Of a stretch of 43,985 bases of DNA, positions 26,295 to 35,886 are shown one piece after another (within the stretch, counting starts at the first letter, position 1; every line of letters begins with the position of its first letter). Source of the DNA: an uncultured beta proteobacterium (GTDB lineage Bacteria; Pseudomonadota; Gammaproteobacteria; Burkholderiales; SG8-41). Where the stretch lies: positions 1-43,985 of the forward strand of contig CAIZLW010000210.1 in assembly GCA_903933915.1 (NCBI GenBank), given 5' to 3'. The position numbers and the translations under genes are program-made. The notes beneath the pieces were generated by a model. The model did not search any database and had not been told where the DNA came from. It was given only the letters and a program-made list of their open reading frames with translations.

Positions 26295-27384
26295 GCCGGC
26301 AACACCGGACTCCGGTGCGGCGCTGTTCTCCGCCGACTACACCACGGCCCGCACGCGTTTTCTCACGGCCGCCCGACAACCGGGCACGGCTGTTGAAGTG
26401 CTGCCCGTCGCCGCCCGCGGCCCCGGCGACGAAGATCTGAGCATTGATATTGCGTGGCTGGGTGCACGCGATGCGCGCCGCATCCTGCTGCACGTCAGCG
26501 GCGTGCACGGGGTCGAGGCCTACGCCGGTTCCGCCGCCCAGCTGTCTCTGCTCAACACGCCACCGGCAATACCCCCTGACGGCGCGCTGGTGCTTGTCCA
26601 TGCACTCAATCCCTACGGCATGGCCTGGTTACGCCGCACCAACGAGCATAACGTTGACCTCAACCGCAACTTCCTCCCGGATACCGCCACCTGGGCTGGA
26701 GCGCCGCCGCTGTACCGCCGGCTTGATCGTCTGCTCAACCCGCCCTCACCACCGACGCGGGACGGCTTCGGCCTGCGCCTGGCGATGCGCGGCCTGCGTC
26801 ATGGCTTTCACGCCATGCGTCAGGCCATTGCGCACGGCCAGCATCGTTACCCGAGAGGACTTTTTTACGGCGGCGCTGAACTGCAACCGGGACCGCGGCA
26901 ATTTTGCGATTGGCTGCAACGGCGGCTGACCAGCGCAGATTCCGTGTTCGCCATCGACATGCATACCGGGCTGGGGCCGCACGGCGGCAGCACGCTGATC
27001 GTTGAACCCGGGATCAACGCAGCCACAACTGCAGAACTCGAGGCCGCCGTTGCGCAAGCGCTGATCGGAAGTGCGGCGATACCGGCCGCTTATAGCGTCC
27101 GCGGCAGCCTGGGCGCCGCGCTGCCGCGTCTGCTGCCGGGCGTTGATTTGAAGTTCGTCCTGCAGGAAATCGGCACTGGGTCATCACTGCACGTGCTGCA
27201 GGCGCTGCGCGATGAAAATCGCTGGCATCATTATGGTGAAGCGCATCTCGACCACCCCGCAAAAAGGCAGATCCGGGAGGCGTTATGCCCGGCATCCCCG
27301 GCGTGGCGTAGCGCGGCGGTCGCGCACGGCAGCGATCTGGTTTATCGTGCGGCGGATTGGTTATTCAGGAAAAAATACACATGA
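26254..27384 (+). CDS. DUF2817 / M14-like zinc carboxypeptidase-family protein
   Basis: Up to 376 residues. The N-terminal zinc site is HVSGVHGVEAYAGSAAQ (His and Glu of an HxxE motif), followed by LNPYGMAWLRRTNEHNVDLNRNF and the third ligand in IDMHTGLGPHG. These are hallmarks of DUF2817, related to M14 carboxypeptidases and succinylglutamate desuccinylases. The downstream LKFVLQEIGT supplies the likely catalytic Glu. The only upstream start in frame is a GTG at 26254, so the gene overlaps its predecessor by 41 bp. Its stop overlaps the HIT gene start by four bases. The substrate is unknown. Confidence 0.82.
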   Translation: MARISSAPATTRPEPATPDSGAALFSADYTTARTRFLTAARQPGTAVEVLPVAARGPGDEDLSIDIAWLGARDARRILLHVSGVHGVEAYAGSAAQLSLLNTPPAIPPDGALVLVHALNPYGMAWLRRTNEHNVDLNRNFLPDTATWAGAPPLYRRLDRLLNPPSPPTRDGFGLRLAMRGLRHGFHAMRQAIAHGQHRYPRGLFYGGAELQPGPRQFCDWLQRRLTSADSVFAIDMHTGLGPHGGSTLIVEPGINAATTAELEAAVAQALIGSAAIPAAYSVRGSLGAALPRLLPGVDLKFVLQEIGTGSSLHVLQALRDENRWHHYGEAHLDHPAKRQIREALCPASPAWRSAAVAHGSDLVYRAADWLFRKKYT

Positions 27385-27788
27385 CCTGCGAATTATGCGC
27401 AACACCGGGCGGCACCGTGCTGTGGGAAGACCCGCGCTGCCGCGTCATCCAGGTCGAAGAACCGGGGTATCCGCAATTCTGCCGGGTGATCTGGAAAGCC
27501 CATGTCCGCGAAATGACCGATCTGGCCCCCGCCGACCGATTGCATTGCATGAATGTGGTATTTGCCGTGGAACGCGGGATGCGCGATGCGCTGTCACCGG
27601 TGAAAATCAATCTGGCCAGCCTGGGCAACATGGTGGCGCATGTGCACTGGCATGTCATTCCGCGCTTTGCCGACGACCCCCATTTTCCGCAACCGATTTG
27701 GGGAATACGGCAGCGTGAAGACCGGGTTGCGCCCGCCGACGCTGACGCTCTGGCCAAGGCCATCCGGTTAGAGTTGATGAAGCTTTGA
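27381..27788 (+). CDS. HIT-family nucleotide hydrolase
   Basis: 135 residues. The catalytic histidine triad HVHWHVIPRF is present near residue 90, and an N-terminal CELC pair follows the start. HIT proteins hydrolyse nucleotide phosphoesters such as AMP-lysine or dinucleoside polyphosphates. The ATG at 27381 overlaps the stop of the DUF2817 gene (ATGA), indicating translational coupling. The gene converges on phoR with 44 bp between stop codons and no clear terminator. Confidence 0.92.
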   Translation: MTCELCATPGGTVLWEDPRCRVIQVEEPGYPQFCRVIWKAHVREMTDLAPADRLHCMNVVFAVERGMRDALSPVKINLASLGNMVAHVHWHVIPRFADDPHFPQPIWGIRQREDRVAPADADALAKAIRLELMKL

Positions 27789-27832
27789 ATTAAAACCGGA
27801 AACAGCGCCCAACTGTCCGCCAAAAATGGAAG

Positions 27833-29167
27833 CTACGCGGTGCGTACCGCGCCTGTCGGCGCAGCGCCGCGCTTGTCGTCTACGCGCCCCTCGGGAAAGA
27901 TCACGCTGAAACAGCTGCCACGACCGGGTTCGCTGGTGACCTCGAGCTTCGCGGCATGCCGGTTGACCACGTGTTTGACGATGGCCAGGCCGAGCCCGGT
28001 GCCGCCGGTCTCGCGGGAGCGGCCGCGATCCACGCGATAAAAACGTTCGGTGAGCCGCGGCAAATACTGCGTCTCGATGCCAATCCCGGTATCGCGCACC
28101 GAAAACACTGCTTCGCCGTCGGCGCCGGCCTTCCACAACAACCGCACTTCGCCGCCGGCCGGGGTATAACGGATTGCATTGCTGACCAGATTGCCGAAAG
28201 CACTGCGCAACTCGTCTTCGGCACCGTTGATCCACGCCGGGCTTTCCAGCAGCAGCGTAACCTTGTGGCGTCCCGCCGACAGCGCCAGCGCATCGTGATA
28301 CAGCCCGCGAGCGATGTCCGGAACATTCACCGGCTCCTCGCGCGCCGGATTACCCTCTGACTCGAGGCGCGACAGTGTCAGCAGATCTTCAACCAAGGTC
28401 TGCATGCGTTTGGCCTGATCACTCATCAGCGGCACCGAGCGGCGGATCAGTTCGGGATTCGGCGTTTCCATGTCGGCAATCGTTTCGAGAAAACCGCCGA
28501 TCACGGTCAATGGCGTGCGCAGCTCGTGAGACACGTTGGCGACAAAATCGCGGCGCATGGTTTCCACGCGTTCGCGATCGGTGACATCACGGCTGATGAT
28601 CAGCTTGCGATTCGCTTCGTACGGCACGATCAGCACCGACAGCACGAGATCTCCTCCGTGCGCGCTGCGCAAGTTCAGCGGCTCGGCATAACTGCCGCCC
28701 AGGGCTTCCGAAAACTGCGGCTGCCGCACCAGATGGGTCACCAGTTGGCCGAAGTCGCGCTTGGTATCGAGTCCGAAGTGCTGCTCCGATTTCGGGTTGC
28801 ACCATTCGATGCGGTTGGAGCCGTCAAGAATAACCAGGCCGTCAGGCATCGCCATGCCGGCGCGCTGAAAATCATGCAGCGTTGCCGTCAACCGGGATTC
28901 GCTGCGCCGCTGGCGGCGCAGCAGATGATAAAACGCCGCAAAAACGTCTTCCCATATGCCGGAGCCGGCCGGCAACGCTTCCGGTCGCGGATCGGTCAGC
29001 CACTTCGACAGCTTTGCGAGGTGACGGGCGTGATGCAAAACCATGAACAGCAGGACAACCACAACCAGGGCTAACGCCGCGACAAGATCATCAACCTGCC
29101 AGGCGACCACAGCCAGGAGGGCGAGAACCGCCAGTCTGATAATCAGGGGCCACCACACTCCGCTCAT
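27833..29167 (-). CDS. phoR: Phosphate regulon sensor histidine kinase PhoR
   Basis: 444 residues. Two N-terminal hydrophobic segments (LIIRLAVLALLAVVAW and LVAALALVVVVLLFMVL) and the following DUF3329-like linker match PhoR rather than other kinases. Next come a PAS domain (GMAMPDGLVILDGSNRIEWC), the H-box VSHELRTPL near residue 215, and the N, G1 and G2 boxes (NLVSNAIRYTP, VRDTGIGI, GTGLGLAIVKHV). It autophosphorylates under phosphate limitation and passes phosphate to PhoB. It lies 45 bp downstream of phoB and is surely cotranscribed. Confidence 0.93.
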   Translation of the reverse strand: MSGVWWPLIIRLAVLALLAVVAWQVDDLVAALALVVVVLLFMVLHHARHLAKLSKWLTDPRPEALPAGSGIWEDVFAAFYHLLRRQRRSESRLTATLHDFQRAGMAMPDGLVILDGSNRIEWCNPKSEQHFGLDTKRDFGQLVTHLVRQPQFSEALGGSYAEPLNLRSAHGGDLVLSVLIVPYEANRKLIISRDVTDRERVETMRRDFVANVSHELRTPLTVIGGFLETIADMETPNPELIRRSVPLMSDQAKRMQTLVEDLLTLSRLESEGNPAREEPVNVPDIARGLYHDALALSAGRHKVTLLLESPAWINGAEDELRSAFGNLVSNAIRYTPAGGEVRLLWKAGADGEAVFSVRDTGIGIETQYLPRLTERFYRVDRGRSRETGGTGLGLAIVKHVVNRHAAKLEVTSEPGRGSCFSVIFPEGRVDDKRGAAPTGAVRTA

Positions 29168-29212
29168 CTCGGGACCTTGTCACTCAACAATGTCGGCATT
29201 TTACCCAGTCGC

Positions 29213-29899
29213 TCAACCCACGGAGAATCGATATCCGGAACTGCGTACGGTCTGGATCAGGGCATCGTGCCCCGTCGGCTCCAGCGCTTTGCGCAGGCGG
29301 CGGATGTGCACATCAACCGTGCGTTCCTCGACGAACACGTGATCTCCCCACACCTGATCCAGAAGCTGCACCCGGGTGTAGACGCGTTCGGCATGGGTCA
29401 TGAAAAAATGCAGCAGGCGGAATTCCGTCGGCCCGAGCTGCAAAGACTGGCCATTGCCGGTGACCCGGTGACTGTTGGGGTCGAGCTGCAACCCTGCCGC
29501 ATCAACCACATCGTCGGTCGCCTGCGGCGAGCGCCGGCGCAGCACGGCCTTGACCCGGGCGTTGAGTTCGCGCGGCGAAAAAGGTTTGGTGATGTAATCG
29601 TCGGCGCCGGTTTCGAGACCTGCCAGCTTGTCCTGTTCGTCAGCACGCGCGGTCAGCATGATCAACGGTATGGCCTGGGTGCGTTTGTCGCTGCGCAGAC
29701 GTCGCGCAAACTCGACGCCGTTGATCCCGGGCAGCATCCAGTCAAGCACAATGAGATCAGGCAACTGCTCACGAACCATCTGCATCGCCTGTTCGGCCGA
29801 CTCGGCGCGCAGCGCACGGTGTCCGGCCAGTTCCAGGTTGCAGGCGACCAGTTCCTGGATGGCCGGTTCGTCTTCCACAACCAGTATTGTTGCCGCCAT
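29213..29899 (-). CDS. phoB: Phosphate regulon response regulator PhoB
   Basis: 228 residues. The receiver domain has the acidic pocket VVEDE, the phosphoacceptor Asp53 in VLDWMLPG and Lys105 in TKPFSPRE. The C-terminal winged helix has [14 protein letters not shown] and [12 protein letters not shown], the PhoB recognition region. The ATG at 29899 has GGAG five bases upstream, whereas a longer frame to 29932 has none and overlaps the promoter. A Pho box and -10 lie upstream, so the operon is probably autoregulated. Confidence 0.95.
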   Translation of the reverse strand: MAATILVVEDEPAIQELVACNLELAGHRALRAESAEQAMQMVREQLPDLIVLDWMLPGINGVEFARRLRSDKRTQAIPLIMLTARADEQDKLAGLETGADDYITKPFSPRELNARVKAVLRRRSPQATDDVVDAAGLQLDPNSHRVTGNGQSLQLGPTEFRLLHFFMTHAERVYTRVQLLDQVWGDHVFVEERTVDVHIRRLRKALEPTGHDALIQTVRSSGYRFSVG

Positions 29900-29930
29900 G
29901 CGCACTCCAAAGGGTGTTTTTACCCTGTGC

Positions 29931-29964
29931 ATATTATGAACCTGTTGTTACAGCGGTATGACAG
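29931..29964 (-). promoter_or_regulatory. Pho box and -10 of the phoBR operon
   Basis: On the minus strand CTGTCAT (29964-29958) and CTGTAAC (29953-29947) are 7-bp direct repeats separated by four bases, matching the E. coli-type Pho box at 14 of 18 positions. TAATAT (29936-29931) follows exactly ten bases later, the normal distance for a PhoB-activated promoter. Confidence 0.8.
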
Positions 29965-30072
29965 TGCTGCGGCACCCCTCTGTAACCCATTGGTGTACAA
30001 AAGAATTTTTGATGATCTGCGGGGTCGGTTATGATCGGGTCTTGATTCTCATGAACCGCATACGGAACATCC

Positions 30073-30447
30073 ATGGCCGGACTTAACAAGGGCGTACCTC
30101 TGCCCACCGAAATCACCCTGCACCAGGCCTCGCGCGCGCTGGAAATCTCGTTCGCCGACGGCAAGAGCTTCCGCCTGCCCTGCGAATTCCTGCGCGTTCA
30201 TTCGCCATCCGCTGAAGTGCGCGGCCACGGGCCGGGCCAGGAAACGCTGCAGGCCGGCAAAAAGGAGGTCACCATCACTGCGGTCGAACCCGTCGGCCAG
30301 TACGCGGTTCAGTTGCGCTTTTCCGACGGTCACGACACCGGCATCTATTCCTGGGACCTGCTTTACGATTACGGCATGCAGCAGGAATCGATGTGGCAGC
30401 AATACCTGCAGCGCTTGCAGGAAGCGGGCGCCAGCCGCGAGGCCTGA
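30073..30447 (+). CDS. DUF971 (gamma-butyrobetaine hydroxylase-like N-terminal domain) protein
   Basis: 124 residues. It matches DUF971: [35 protein letters not shown], then [24 protein letters not shown]. The fold is a small beta domain found alone and at the N-terminus of gamma-butyrobetaine hydroxylase-type oxygenases. In Fe-S biogenesis contexts homologues are sometimes named ApbC-linked proteins. It is the first gene of a run that leads into ubiE, ubiJ and ubiB with short gaps (8 bp to ubiE). Confidence 0.88.
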   Translation: MAGLNKGVPLPTEITLHQASRALEISFADGKSFRLPCEFLRVHSPSAEVRGHGPGQETLQAGKKEVTITAVEPVGQYAVQLRFSDGHDTGIYSWDLLYDYGMQQESMWQQYLQRLQEAGASREA

Positions 30448-30455
30448 GTTCGACC

Positions 30456-31190
30456 ATGGTCAAGACCACCGATTTCGGATTTCAGAAAGTCGCCGAGGAC
30501 GAAAAGGCGCGCAAGGTCGCGGAGGTGTTCGATTCGGTCGCCTCGCGCTACGACTTGATGAACGATCTGATGTCCGCGGGGATGCACCGGCTGTGGAAGC
30601 GCTTTGCGGTCGAACAGAGCCTGGTGCGTCCGGGCCAGCGCGTGCTCGACGTTGCCGGCGGCACTGGCGATCTGACCCGGCTGTTCTCGGAACGCGTGGG
30701 CCCGACCGGTTCCGTGGTCATCACCGACATCAACGGCCCGATGCTGCGGCATGGCCGCGACCGTCTGCTCGACGGCGGAAAACTGATCCCCGCGGTGCAG
30801 TGCGACGCCGAAAAACTGCCCTTCCCCGACGAATATTTCGATTGTGTCTGCGTCGCCTTCGGCCTGCGCAACATGACGCACAAGGATGCCGCACTGGCGG
30901 AAATGCGCCGCGTGCTGCGCGCCGGCGGCCGGCTGCTGGTGCTGGAATTTTCGCGGGTGTGGCAAGCGCTGGCGCCGCTGTACGACACCTACTCGTTTCA
31001 GGTACTGCCGCGGCTCGGCAAAATGATCACCGACGACGCCGACAGCTACCGTTATCTGGCGGAATCGATTCGCATGCATCCCGACCAGGAAACCCTGAAA
31101 ACGATGATGCAGGAGGCCGGACTGGAAAGGGTCGAATATTTCAACCTTGCCGCCGGTGTGGTGGCCCTGCATCGCGGCATCCGTTTCTGA
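30456..31190 (+). CDS. ubiE: Ubiquinone/menaquinone C-methyltransferase UbiE
   Basis: 244 residues. It carries the UbiE signatures [19 protein letters not shown], the SAM-binding [38 protein letters not shown] and [10 protein letters not shown]. It adds the C-2 methyl group to the benzoquinol ring (and to demethylmenaquinol where made). I chose the ATG at 30456, as the family begins with [10 protein letters not shown]. It lies eight bases after the DUF971 stop and belongs with ubiJ and ubiB downstream. Confidence 0.97.
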   Translation: MVKTTDFGFQKVAEDEKARKVAEVFDSVASRYDLMNDLMSAGMHRLWKRFAVEQSLVRPGQRVLDVAGGTGDLTRLFSERVGPTGSVVITDINGPMLRHGRDRLLDGGKLIPAVQCDAEKLPFPDEYFDCVCVAFGLRNMTHKDAALAEMRRVLRAGGRLLVLEFSRVWQALAPLYDTYSFQVLPRLGKMITDDADSYRYLAESIRMHPDQETLKTMMQEAGLERVEYFNLAAGVVALHRGIRF

Positions 31191-31249
31191 AACGTTCCGA
31201 AACCCGCAGGTAGTGCACCGTTCATTACCTCGACTATTACAGTTTGCAA

Positions 31250-31277
31250 TGAACAGCGGCGGAGCTAACCCTATAAT
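31250..31277 (+). promoter_or_regulatory. Candidate sigma-70 promoter for the Tim44-like gene
   Basis: TGAACA (31250-31255) and TATAAT (31272-31277) with a 16-base spacer lie 40 bp upstream of the Tim44-like gene. It could be an internal promoter of the ubiquinone operon. Confidence 0.5.
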
Positions 31278-31316
31278 GCGCTGTCCAAGTTGCATCCATA
31301 CACGAGGAGTTCGAAT

Positions 31317-32177
31317 ATGAAAATCCTGATCTCAGCAGTTGCCCTGTTTTTCGGCCTCACCATGGTCGGCGTTGAAGCCGAGGCTGCCAAACGCCTCGGT
31401 GGTGGCAAAAGCATGGGCGCCCAGCGCAGCATGACGCAGCAGCAGGCGACGCCCAAAGCCCCCGCGCAACAACAGCAGGCGCAGCAGGCCGGCGCCCCGG
31501 CACAACAGCCGGCAGCAGCGCCTGCGCAGACGGGCAACAAGTGGCTGGGGCCGCTGGCCGGTCTTGCCATGGGCGCGGGACTGATGGCGCTGTTCATGAA
31601 CAACGGCATCTCCGGCGCACTGTCCGGGCTGCTGCTGGCAGCGGCCATCGCGGCGGTTGCCCTGCTGGCATTCCGCGCCTGGCGCGGCCGGGCCGCTCAG
31701 GCACCGATGCAATACGCCGGTCACCAGAACGCGGCGGTGCCCGAGCCAATGGCCATGGGTGGCGGCAGTGCGGCGCCACATGCGCTTGCAGCCACGGCAG
31801 GACGCTGGCCCGCTGATTTCAACGCAACTGAATTTATCCGTCACGCGCGGTTGAACTTCGTCCACCTGCAAGAAGCGCATGACGCCCGCGACAGCACGGC
31901 GCTGGCCGACTTCCTCGCGGCCGATCTGCTTGCTGAAGTCCAGGCACAGTGGCAAAGCGAAGGCGCGGCGCAAGGCAAAACCGACGTCGTCACGCTGGAG
32001 TCCGAAGTGCTGGAAGTGGTCAGCGAAGGCCTGCTCCATGTGGCCAGCGTGCGGTTCTCCGGCCTGATCCGCGAAGATGGCGCCAGCGAGCCGCAACCGT
32101 TCGCCGAAATCTGGCACCTCGAAAAACCGATGCGCGGCTCCACCGGCTGGCTGGTCTCCGGCATTCAGCAGGTCTGA
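31317..32177 (+). CDS. Tim44-like domain membrane protein
   Basis: 286 residues. After a signal-like N-terminus (MKILISAVALFFGLTMVGVE) comes a low-complexity Gln/Ala-rich region (about 40-75), then two hydrophobic segments (LAGLAMGAGLMALFM and LSGLLLAAAIAAVALLAF). The C-terminus is a Tim44-like domain: FIRHARLNFVHLQEAHDARD, LADFLAADLLAEV and VRFSGLIRED. Bacterial Tim44-like proteins are membrane proteins of poorly known role. GAGGAG lies seven bases before the ATG at 31317. Six bases separate it from ubiJ. Confidence 0.87.
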   Translation: MKILISAVALFFGLTMVGVEAEAAKRLGGGKSMGAQRSMTQQQATPKAPAQQQQAQQAGAPAQQPAAAPAQTGNKWLGPLAGLAMGAGLMALFMNNGISGALSGLLLAAAIAAVALLAFRAWRGRAAQAPMQYAGHQNAAVPEPMAMGGGSAAPHALAATAGRWPADFNATEFIRHARLNFVHLQEAHDARDSTALADFLAADLLAEVQAQWQSEGAAQGKTDVVTLESEVLEVVSEGLLHVASVRFSGLIREDGASEPQPFAEIWHLEKPMRGSTGWLVSGIQQV

Positions 32178-32183
32178 TTCGCG

Positions 32184-32774
32184 ATGGCGGCCATGCCATC
32201 CCCCTTTGATGCACTGGTTGGCGCACCGCTGAATCATCTGCTGCGCGCCAACCACTGGGCGCGCGAATCGCTCAAACCGTTCACCGGCAAAACCGTCAGC
32301 GTGCGCTGCCCGCCGTTTTCCGCGAGTCTGCGAATTGTTGATTCCGGCGAAGTCACCCCGGCTGCCGCCGGTGCAACGCCAGACGCCACGCTGAGCGTGA
32401 CCCCTGGCCTGTTGTTGCGGATGGCGACCCGGGATGACACCGCCTGGCGCGACATCGCCATTGAAGGGGATACCGCACTGGCCGGCGCAGTGCATCACCT
32501 GTGGCGCCATCTGCGCTGGGATGCCGAAGAAGATCTATCGCGCGTGTTCGGCGACATCGCCGCGCATCGCATGACGGGCACGGCGCAGGCGATGGGGCAA
32601 TGGGCACTAATGAGCGGCGAAAATCTCGTCCGTTCATTCACCGAATACTGGACCGAAGAACGCCCTGCGGTCGCCGCAACCAACGACCTCAGCCGTTTTG
32701 CCACTGATGTCGACCTGCTGCGCGACGATCTAGCGCGGCTCGAAAAACGCATTTCCAGGCTCGCAGCACGCTGA
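32184..32774 (+). CDS. ubiJ: UbiJ-like SCP2-domain ubiquinone biosynthesis accessory protein
   Basis: 196 residues. The N-terminus LNHLLRANHWARESLKPFTGKTV and the SCP2-type lipid-binding strand pattern (DATLSVTPGLLLRMATRDD, AIEGDTALAGAVHHLW) match UbiJ, which binds quinone intermediates in the Ubi metabolon. The C-terminal heptad-like segment DVDLLRDDLARLEKRISRL may be a short coiled coil. Its place between ubiE and ubiB supports the name. Confidence 0.88.
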   Translation: MAAMPSPFDALVGAPLNHLLRANHWARESLKPFTGKTVSVRCPPFSASLRIVDSGEVTPAAAGATPDATLSVTPGLLLRMATRDDTAWRDIAIEGDTALAGAVHHLWRHLRWDAEEDLSRVFGDIAAHRMTGTAQAMGQWALMSGENLVRSFTEYWTEERPAVAATNDLSRFATDVDLLRDDLARLEKRISRLAAR

Positions 32775-32823
32775 TTCGCGTTGTTCCCGCCCCCTTCGGC
32801 GCCGGGGCGGATAAAATGCGCAG

Positions 32824-34338
32824 GTGAGTATCCTCCGCCTGCTGAAAATCCTCCGCGTTTCCCTGCGTTTCGGACTCGACGAGTTCCTGCTCGGCCATGA
32901 ACGCGTGCGCATATTGCGGGCAACGGTCAGCACGCTGCTGTTGTGGCGGGATCTGTCTGCCCCCCGCGCCGTGCGCCTGCGCCACGCGCTGGAAACGCTG
33001 GGGCCGATTTTCGTCAAATTCGGCCAAATGCTGTCGACGCGCCGCGACCTGATTCCGCCGGACATCGCCGAAGAACTGGCGCGGTTGCAGGATCAGGTGC
33101 CGCCGTTCCCGGGGGCGGACGTTGCGCGAATACTCGCCGCGGCCTATGGCAAACCGCTGGGTCAGGTGTTCTCCAGCTTCGATCTGGTTCCGATCGCCAG
33201 CGCCTCGGTCGCCCAGGTGCACATCGGCGCGCTGCCCGACGGCACCGAAGTCGCGGTCAAGGTACTGCGCCCCGGCATCGCCAACATCATTGCCAAGGAT
33301 GTCGCGCTGCTCGATGCCGGCGCCGTGCTGCTGGAATGGCTGTGGCTCGACGGCAAACGACTAAAGCCGCGCGAAGTGGTCGCCGAATTTGCCCGCCATC
33401 TCGATGATGAACTCGACCTGATGCGCGAAGCGGCCAACGCCAGCCAGCTGCGCCGTAATTTCCGCAACTCGCCGCTGCTGGCGGTGCCCGAAATCCACTG
33501 GCAGTACTGCTCGACCGAAGTCATGGTCATGGAGCGCATGCACGGCACCCCCGTCTCCGCCGTCGCCGAAATGCACGCGCAGGGCATCGACATCCCCAAG
33601 CTCGCCCGCGCCGGCGTCGAAATCTTTTTCACCCAGGTATTCCGCGACGGCTTTTTCCACGCCGACATGCATCCCGGCAACATCCTCGTCGCAGCAAACG
33701 GCCAGTACGTCGCACTCGACTTCGGCATCATGGGCACGCTGACGGAGGTCGACAAACATTACCTCGCGCGCAACTTCATCGCCTTCTTCCGCCGCGACTA
33801 CCGCCGCGTCGCTGAAGTCCATGTCGAATCGGGCTGGGCGCCGCCGGGCACGCGCGTCGATGAATTCGAGACCGCAATCCGCGCAGTCTGTGAGCCCATT
33901 TTCGACAAACCACTGAAGGATATTTCTTTCGGCAAGGTGCTGCTGCGGCTGTTCCAGACCTCGCGCCGCTTCAATATCGAAATCCAGCCGCAGCTGGTGC
34001 TGCTGCAGAAAACCCTGCTCAACGTCGAGGGCCTGGGCCGCGACCTCGACCCCAACCTCGATCTGTGGAACACGGCCAAGCCGTTCCTCGAGCGCTGGAT
34101 GTCGGAACAGGTGGGCTGGCGCGGGCTGGTACGCCGGGTCGGCGAAGAACTGCCGTTCTGGAGCGAACTGCTGCCGCAGTTGCCACGCCTGGCGCAACAG
34201 TTTCTGGCGCGCGATCCCGAAGCGGCGCTGCGTGCGCATGTTGCCGCCCTGCTGGCGCAGCAGCGCCGCAACACCTGGCTGCTGGGGATTGCGATCGGCC
34301 TGCTCGCCGCGTTGCTGGCCCTGCAACTGCTGTCGTAA
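32824..34338 (+). CDS. ubiB: UbiB-type atypical kinase for ubiquinone biosynthesis
   Basis: 504 residues. It has the ADCK/UbiB motifs: [17 protein letters not shown] (KxGQ), [18 protein letters not shown] with the ATP-binding Lys, [10 protein letters not shown] and ALDFGIMG with the metal-binding Asp. A C-terminal hydrophobic helix ([17 protein letters not shown]) anchors it in the membrane. It supports early steps of coenzyme Q synthesis, probably by extracting lipids. The start is a GTG at 32824. An overlapping ATG at 32817 reaches a stop at once. Confidence 0.95.
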   Translation: MSILRLLKILRVSLRFGLDEFLLGHERVRILRATVSTLLLWRDLSAPRAVRLRHALETLGPIFVKFGQMLSTRRDLIPPDIAEELARLQDQVPPFPGADVARILAAAYGKPLGQVFSSFDLVPIASASVAQVHIGALPDGTEVAVKVLRPGIANIIAKDVALLDAGAVLLEWLWLDGKRLKPREVVAEFARHLDDELDLMREAANASQLRRNFRNSPLLAVPEIHWQYCSTEVMVMERMHGTPVSAVAEMHAQGIDIPKLARAGVEIFFTQVFRDGFFHADMHPGNILVAANGQYVALDFGIMGTLTEVDKHYLARNFIAFFRRDYRRVAEVHVESGWAPPGTRVDEFETAIRAVCEPIFDKPLKDISFGKVLLRLFQTSRRFNIEIQPQLVLLQKTLLNVEGLGRDLDPNLDLWNTAKPFLERWMSEQVGWRGLVRRVGEELPFWSELLPQLPRLAQQFLARDPEAALRAHVAALLAQQRRNTWLLGIAIGLLAALLALQLLS

Positions 34339-34352
34339 TTGCATCGCCCGCG

Positions 34353-34358
34353 GCTATA
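34353..34358 (+). promoter_or_regulatory. Possible -10 element before the symporter gene
   Basis: TATAAT lies about 28 bp upstream of the symporter ATG. No good -35 accompanies it, so it is only suggestive. Confidence 0.3.
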
Positions 34359-34383
34359 ATCCACCGGCAAAAGGGGATTTGCG

Positions 34384-35862
34384 ATGCTGCTGTGGTTTGT
34401 CATTGCCTACCTGATGGTTTCGGTCGGGATTGGTCTGTGGGCCGCGACCCGCGTCCATAACACCAAGGATTTCGCCGTCGCCGGCCGGTCGCTGCCGCTG
34501 CCGATCGTCACCGCCACGGTATTCGCCACCTGGTTCGGCGCCGAAGCCGTGTTCGGCGTCTCCGCGCAGTTCGTCAAGGATGGTCTCTCCGGCGTGGTCG
34601 CCGACCCCTTCGGCTCCTCGCTGTGCCTGGTCATCGCCGGCCTGTTTTTCGCCAAAAAACTCTACAAGCTCAACATCCTCACCGTCGGCGACTTCTACCG
34701 GATGCGCTACAACCGTACGGTGGAGGTCATCACCTCGCTGTGCATCGTCGGCTCCTATCTCGGCTGGGTCTCGGCGCAGATCAAGGCGATGGGGCTGATT
34801 TTCAGCGTCATCACCAACGGCGCCGTCAGCCCCGAACTGGGCATGATCATCGGCGCCGCCATCGTGCTGACCTACACCACCTTCGGCGGCATGTTCTCCG
34901 TCGCCGTCCTCGATTTCGTGCAGATGATCGTGAGCATGGGCGGCCTGCTGTTCATCGCCTGGACCGTCAGCGGCATGACCGGCGGTGCCGGGGTGGTGAT
35001 CGAGCACGCCGCGCAGGCCGGCAAATTCGAATTTTTCCCGCCGCCCGACCCGTGGATGTGGCTGACCTTCATTGGCGCGTTTCTGACCATGATGCTGGGA
35101 TCGCTGCCGCAGCAGGATGTGTTCCAGCGCGTGACATCGGCGAAATCCGCCAATATCGCCATTGCGGGCTCACTGCTCGGCGCGTCGATCTACTTCTGCT
35201 TCACTTTCGTGCCGATGTTCATCGCTTATTCGGCGACGCTGATCGATCCCAAGCTGTTCACCGAACTGCTGGAAAAAGATTCCCAGCTGATCCTGCCGAC
35301 GCTGGTGCTGCAACACATGCCGCTGTTTGCGCAAATCCTGTTTTTCGGCGCGGTGCTGTCAGCCATCATGAGTTGTTCATCGGCAACCCTGCTCGCGCCG
35401 TCGGTGATGTTCGCGGAAAACATCGTCAAGGGCTACTTTCCCCATCTCTCCGACCGCAAGTTTCTGTGGATCATGCGCATCACCATCGTGATTTTCGCGG
35501 CGATCGTGCTGCAGTTCGCGCTCCACTCGGAATCGTCGATTTTCCACATGGTCGAGTCGGCGTACAAAATCACCCTGGCCGGCGCGTTTATTCCACTGGT
35601 CGTCGGCGCCTTCTGGAAACGCGCCACGACGCAGGGCGCGCTGGCGGCGACGCTGGGCGGACTGATCTCCTGGATCCTCGTTGAACTGCTGGTCGGTGCA
35701 GCCAGTCCGATCCCTCCGCAACTGATCGGCCTGGTCGTCTCGGCATTCGGCATGCTCATCGGTTCGCTGCTGCCGCAGCGTTACGGCGTCGCGCCACACC
35801 ACGAACATCCGCCCCATCACCACCCCCAGCCGCACCCGCAACAACCGCATCATCACGGCTGA
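34384..35862 (+). CDS. Sodium:solute symporter (SSS family) with His-rich C-terminal tail
   Basis: 492 residues, about 13 membrane helices. Family features include DFAVAGRSLPLPIV near the start, WFGAEAVFGVSAQFVKDG, TYTTFGGMFSVAVLDFVQM and SSATLLAPSVMFAENIV. The core belongs to the SSS transporters that use Na+ to import small organic solutes, and the substrate is not determined. The last 20 or so residues carry about ten His interspersed with Pro and Gln (HHEHPPHHHPQPHPQQPHHH), an unusual tail that could bind divalent metal. It follows ubiB by 45 bp. Confidence 0.88.
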   Translation: MLLWFVIAYLMVSVGIGLWAATRVHNTKDFAVAGRSLPLPIVTATVFATWFGAEAVFGVSAQFVKDGLSGVVADPFGSSLCLVIAGLFFAKKLYKLNILTVGDFYRMRYNRTVEVITSLCIVGSYLGWVSAQIKAMGLIFSVITNGAVSPELGMIIGAAIVLTYTTFGGMFSVAVLDFVQMIVSMGGLLFIAWTVSGMTGGAGVVIEHAAQAGKFEFFPPPDPWMWLTFIGAFLTMMLGSLPQQDVFQRVTSAKSANIAIAGSLLGASIYFCFTFVPMFIAYSATLIDPKLFTELLEKDSQLILPTLVLQHMPLFAQILFFGAVLSAIMSCSSATLLAPSVMFAENIVKGYFPHLSDRKFLWIMRITIVIFAAIVLQFALHSESSIFHMVESAYKITLAGAFIPLVVGAFWKRATTQGALAATLGGLISWILVELLVGAASPIPPQLIGLVVSAFGMLIGSLLPQRYGVAPHHEHPPHHHPQPHPQQPHHHG

Positions 35863-35886
35863 AGCGGCCGCCGGATCGATCAGCCG

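Noticed and set aside
27361..27383. AT-rich stretch before the HIT start as an eighth copy of the dispersed motif
   Set aside because: Only a loose match (TTCAGGAAAAAATACACATG), explained by codons of the DUF2817 C-terminus.
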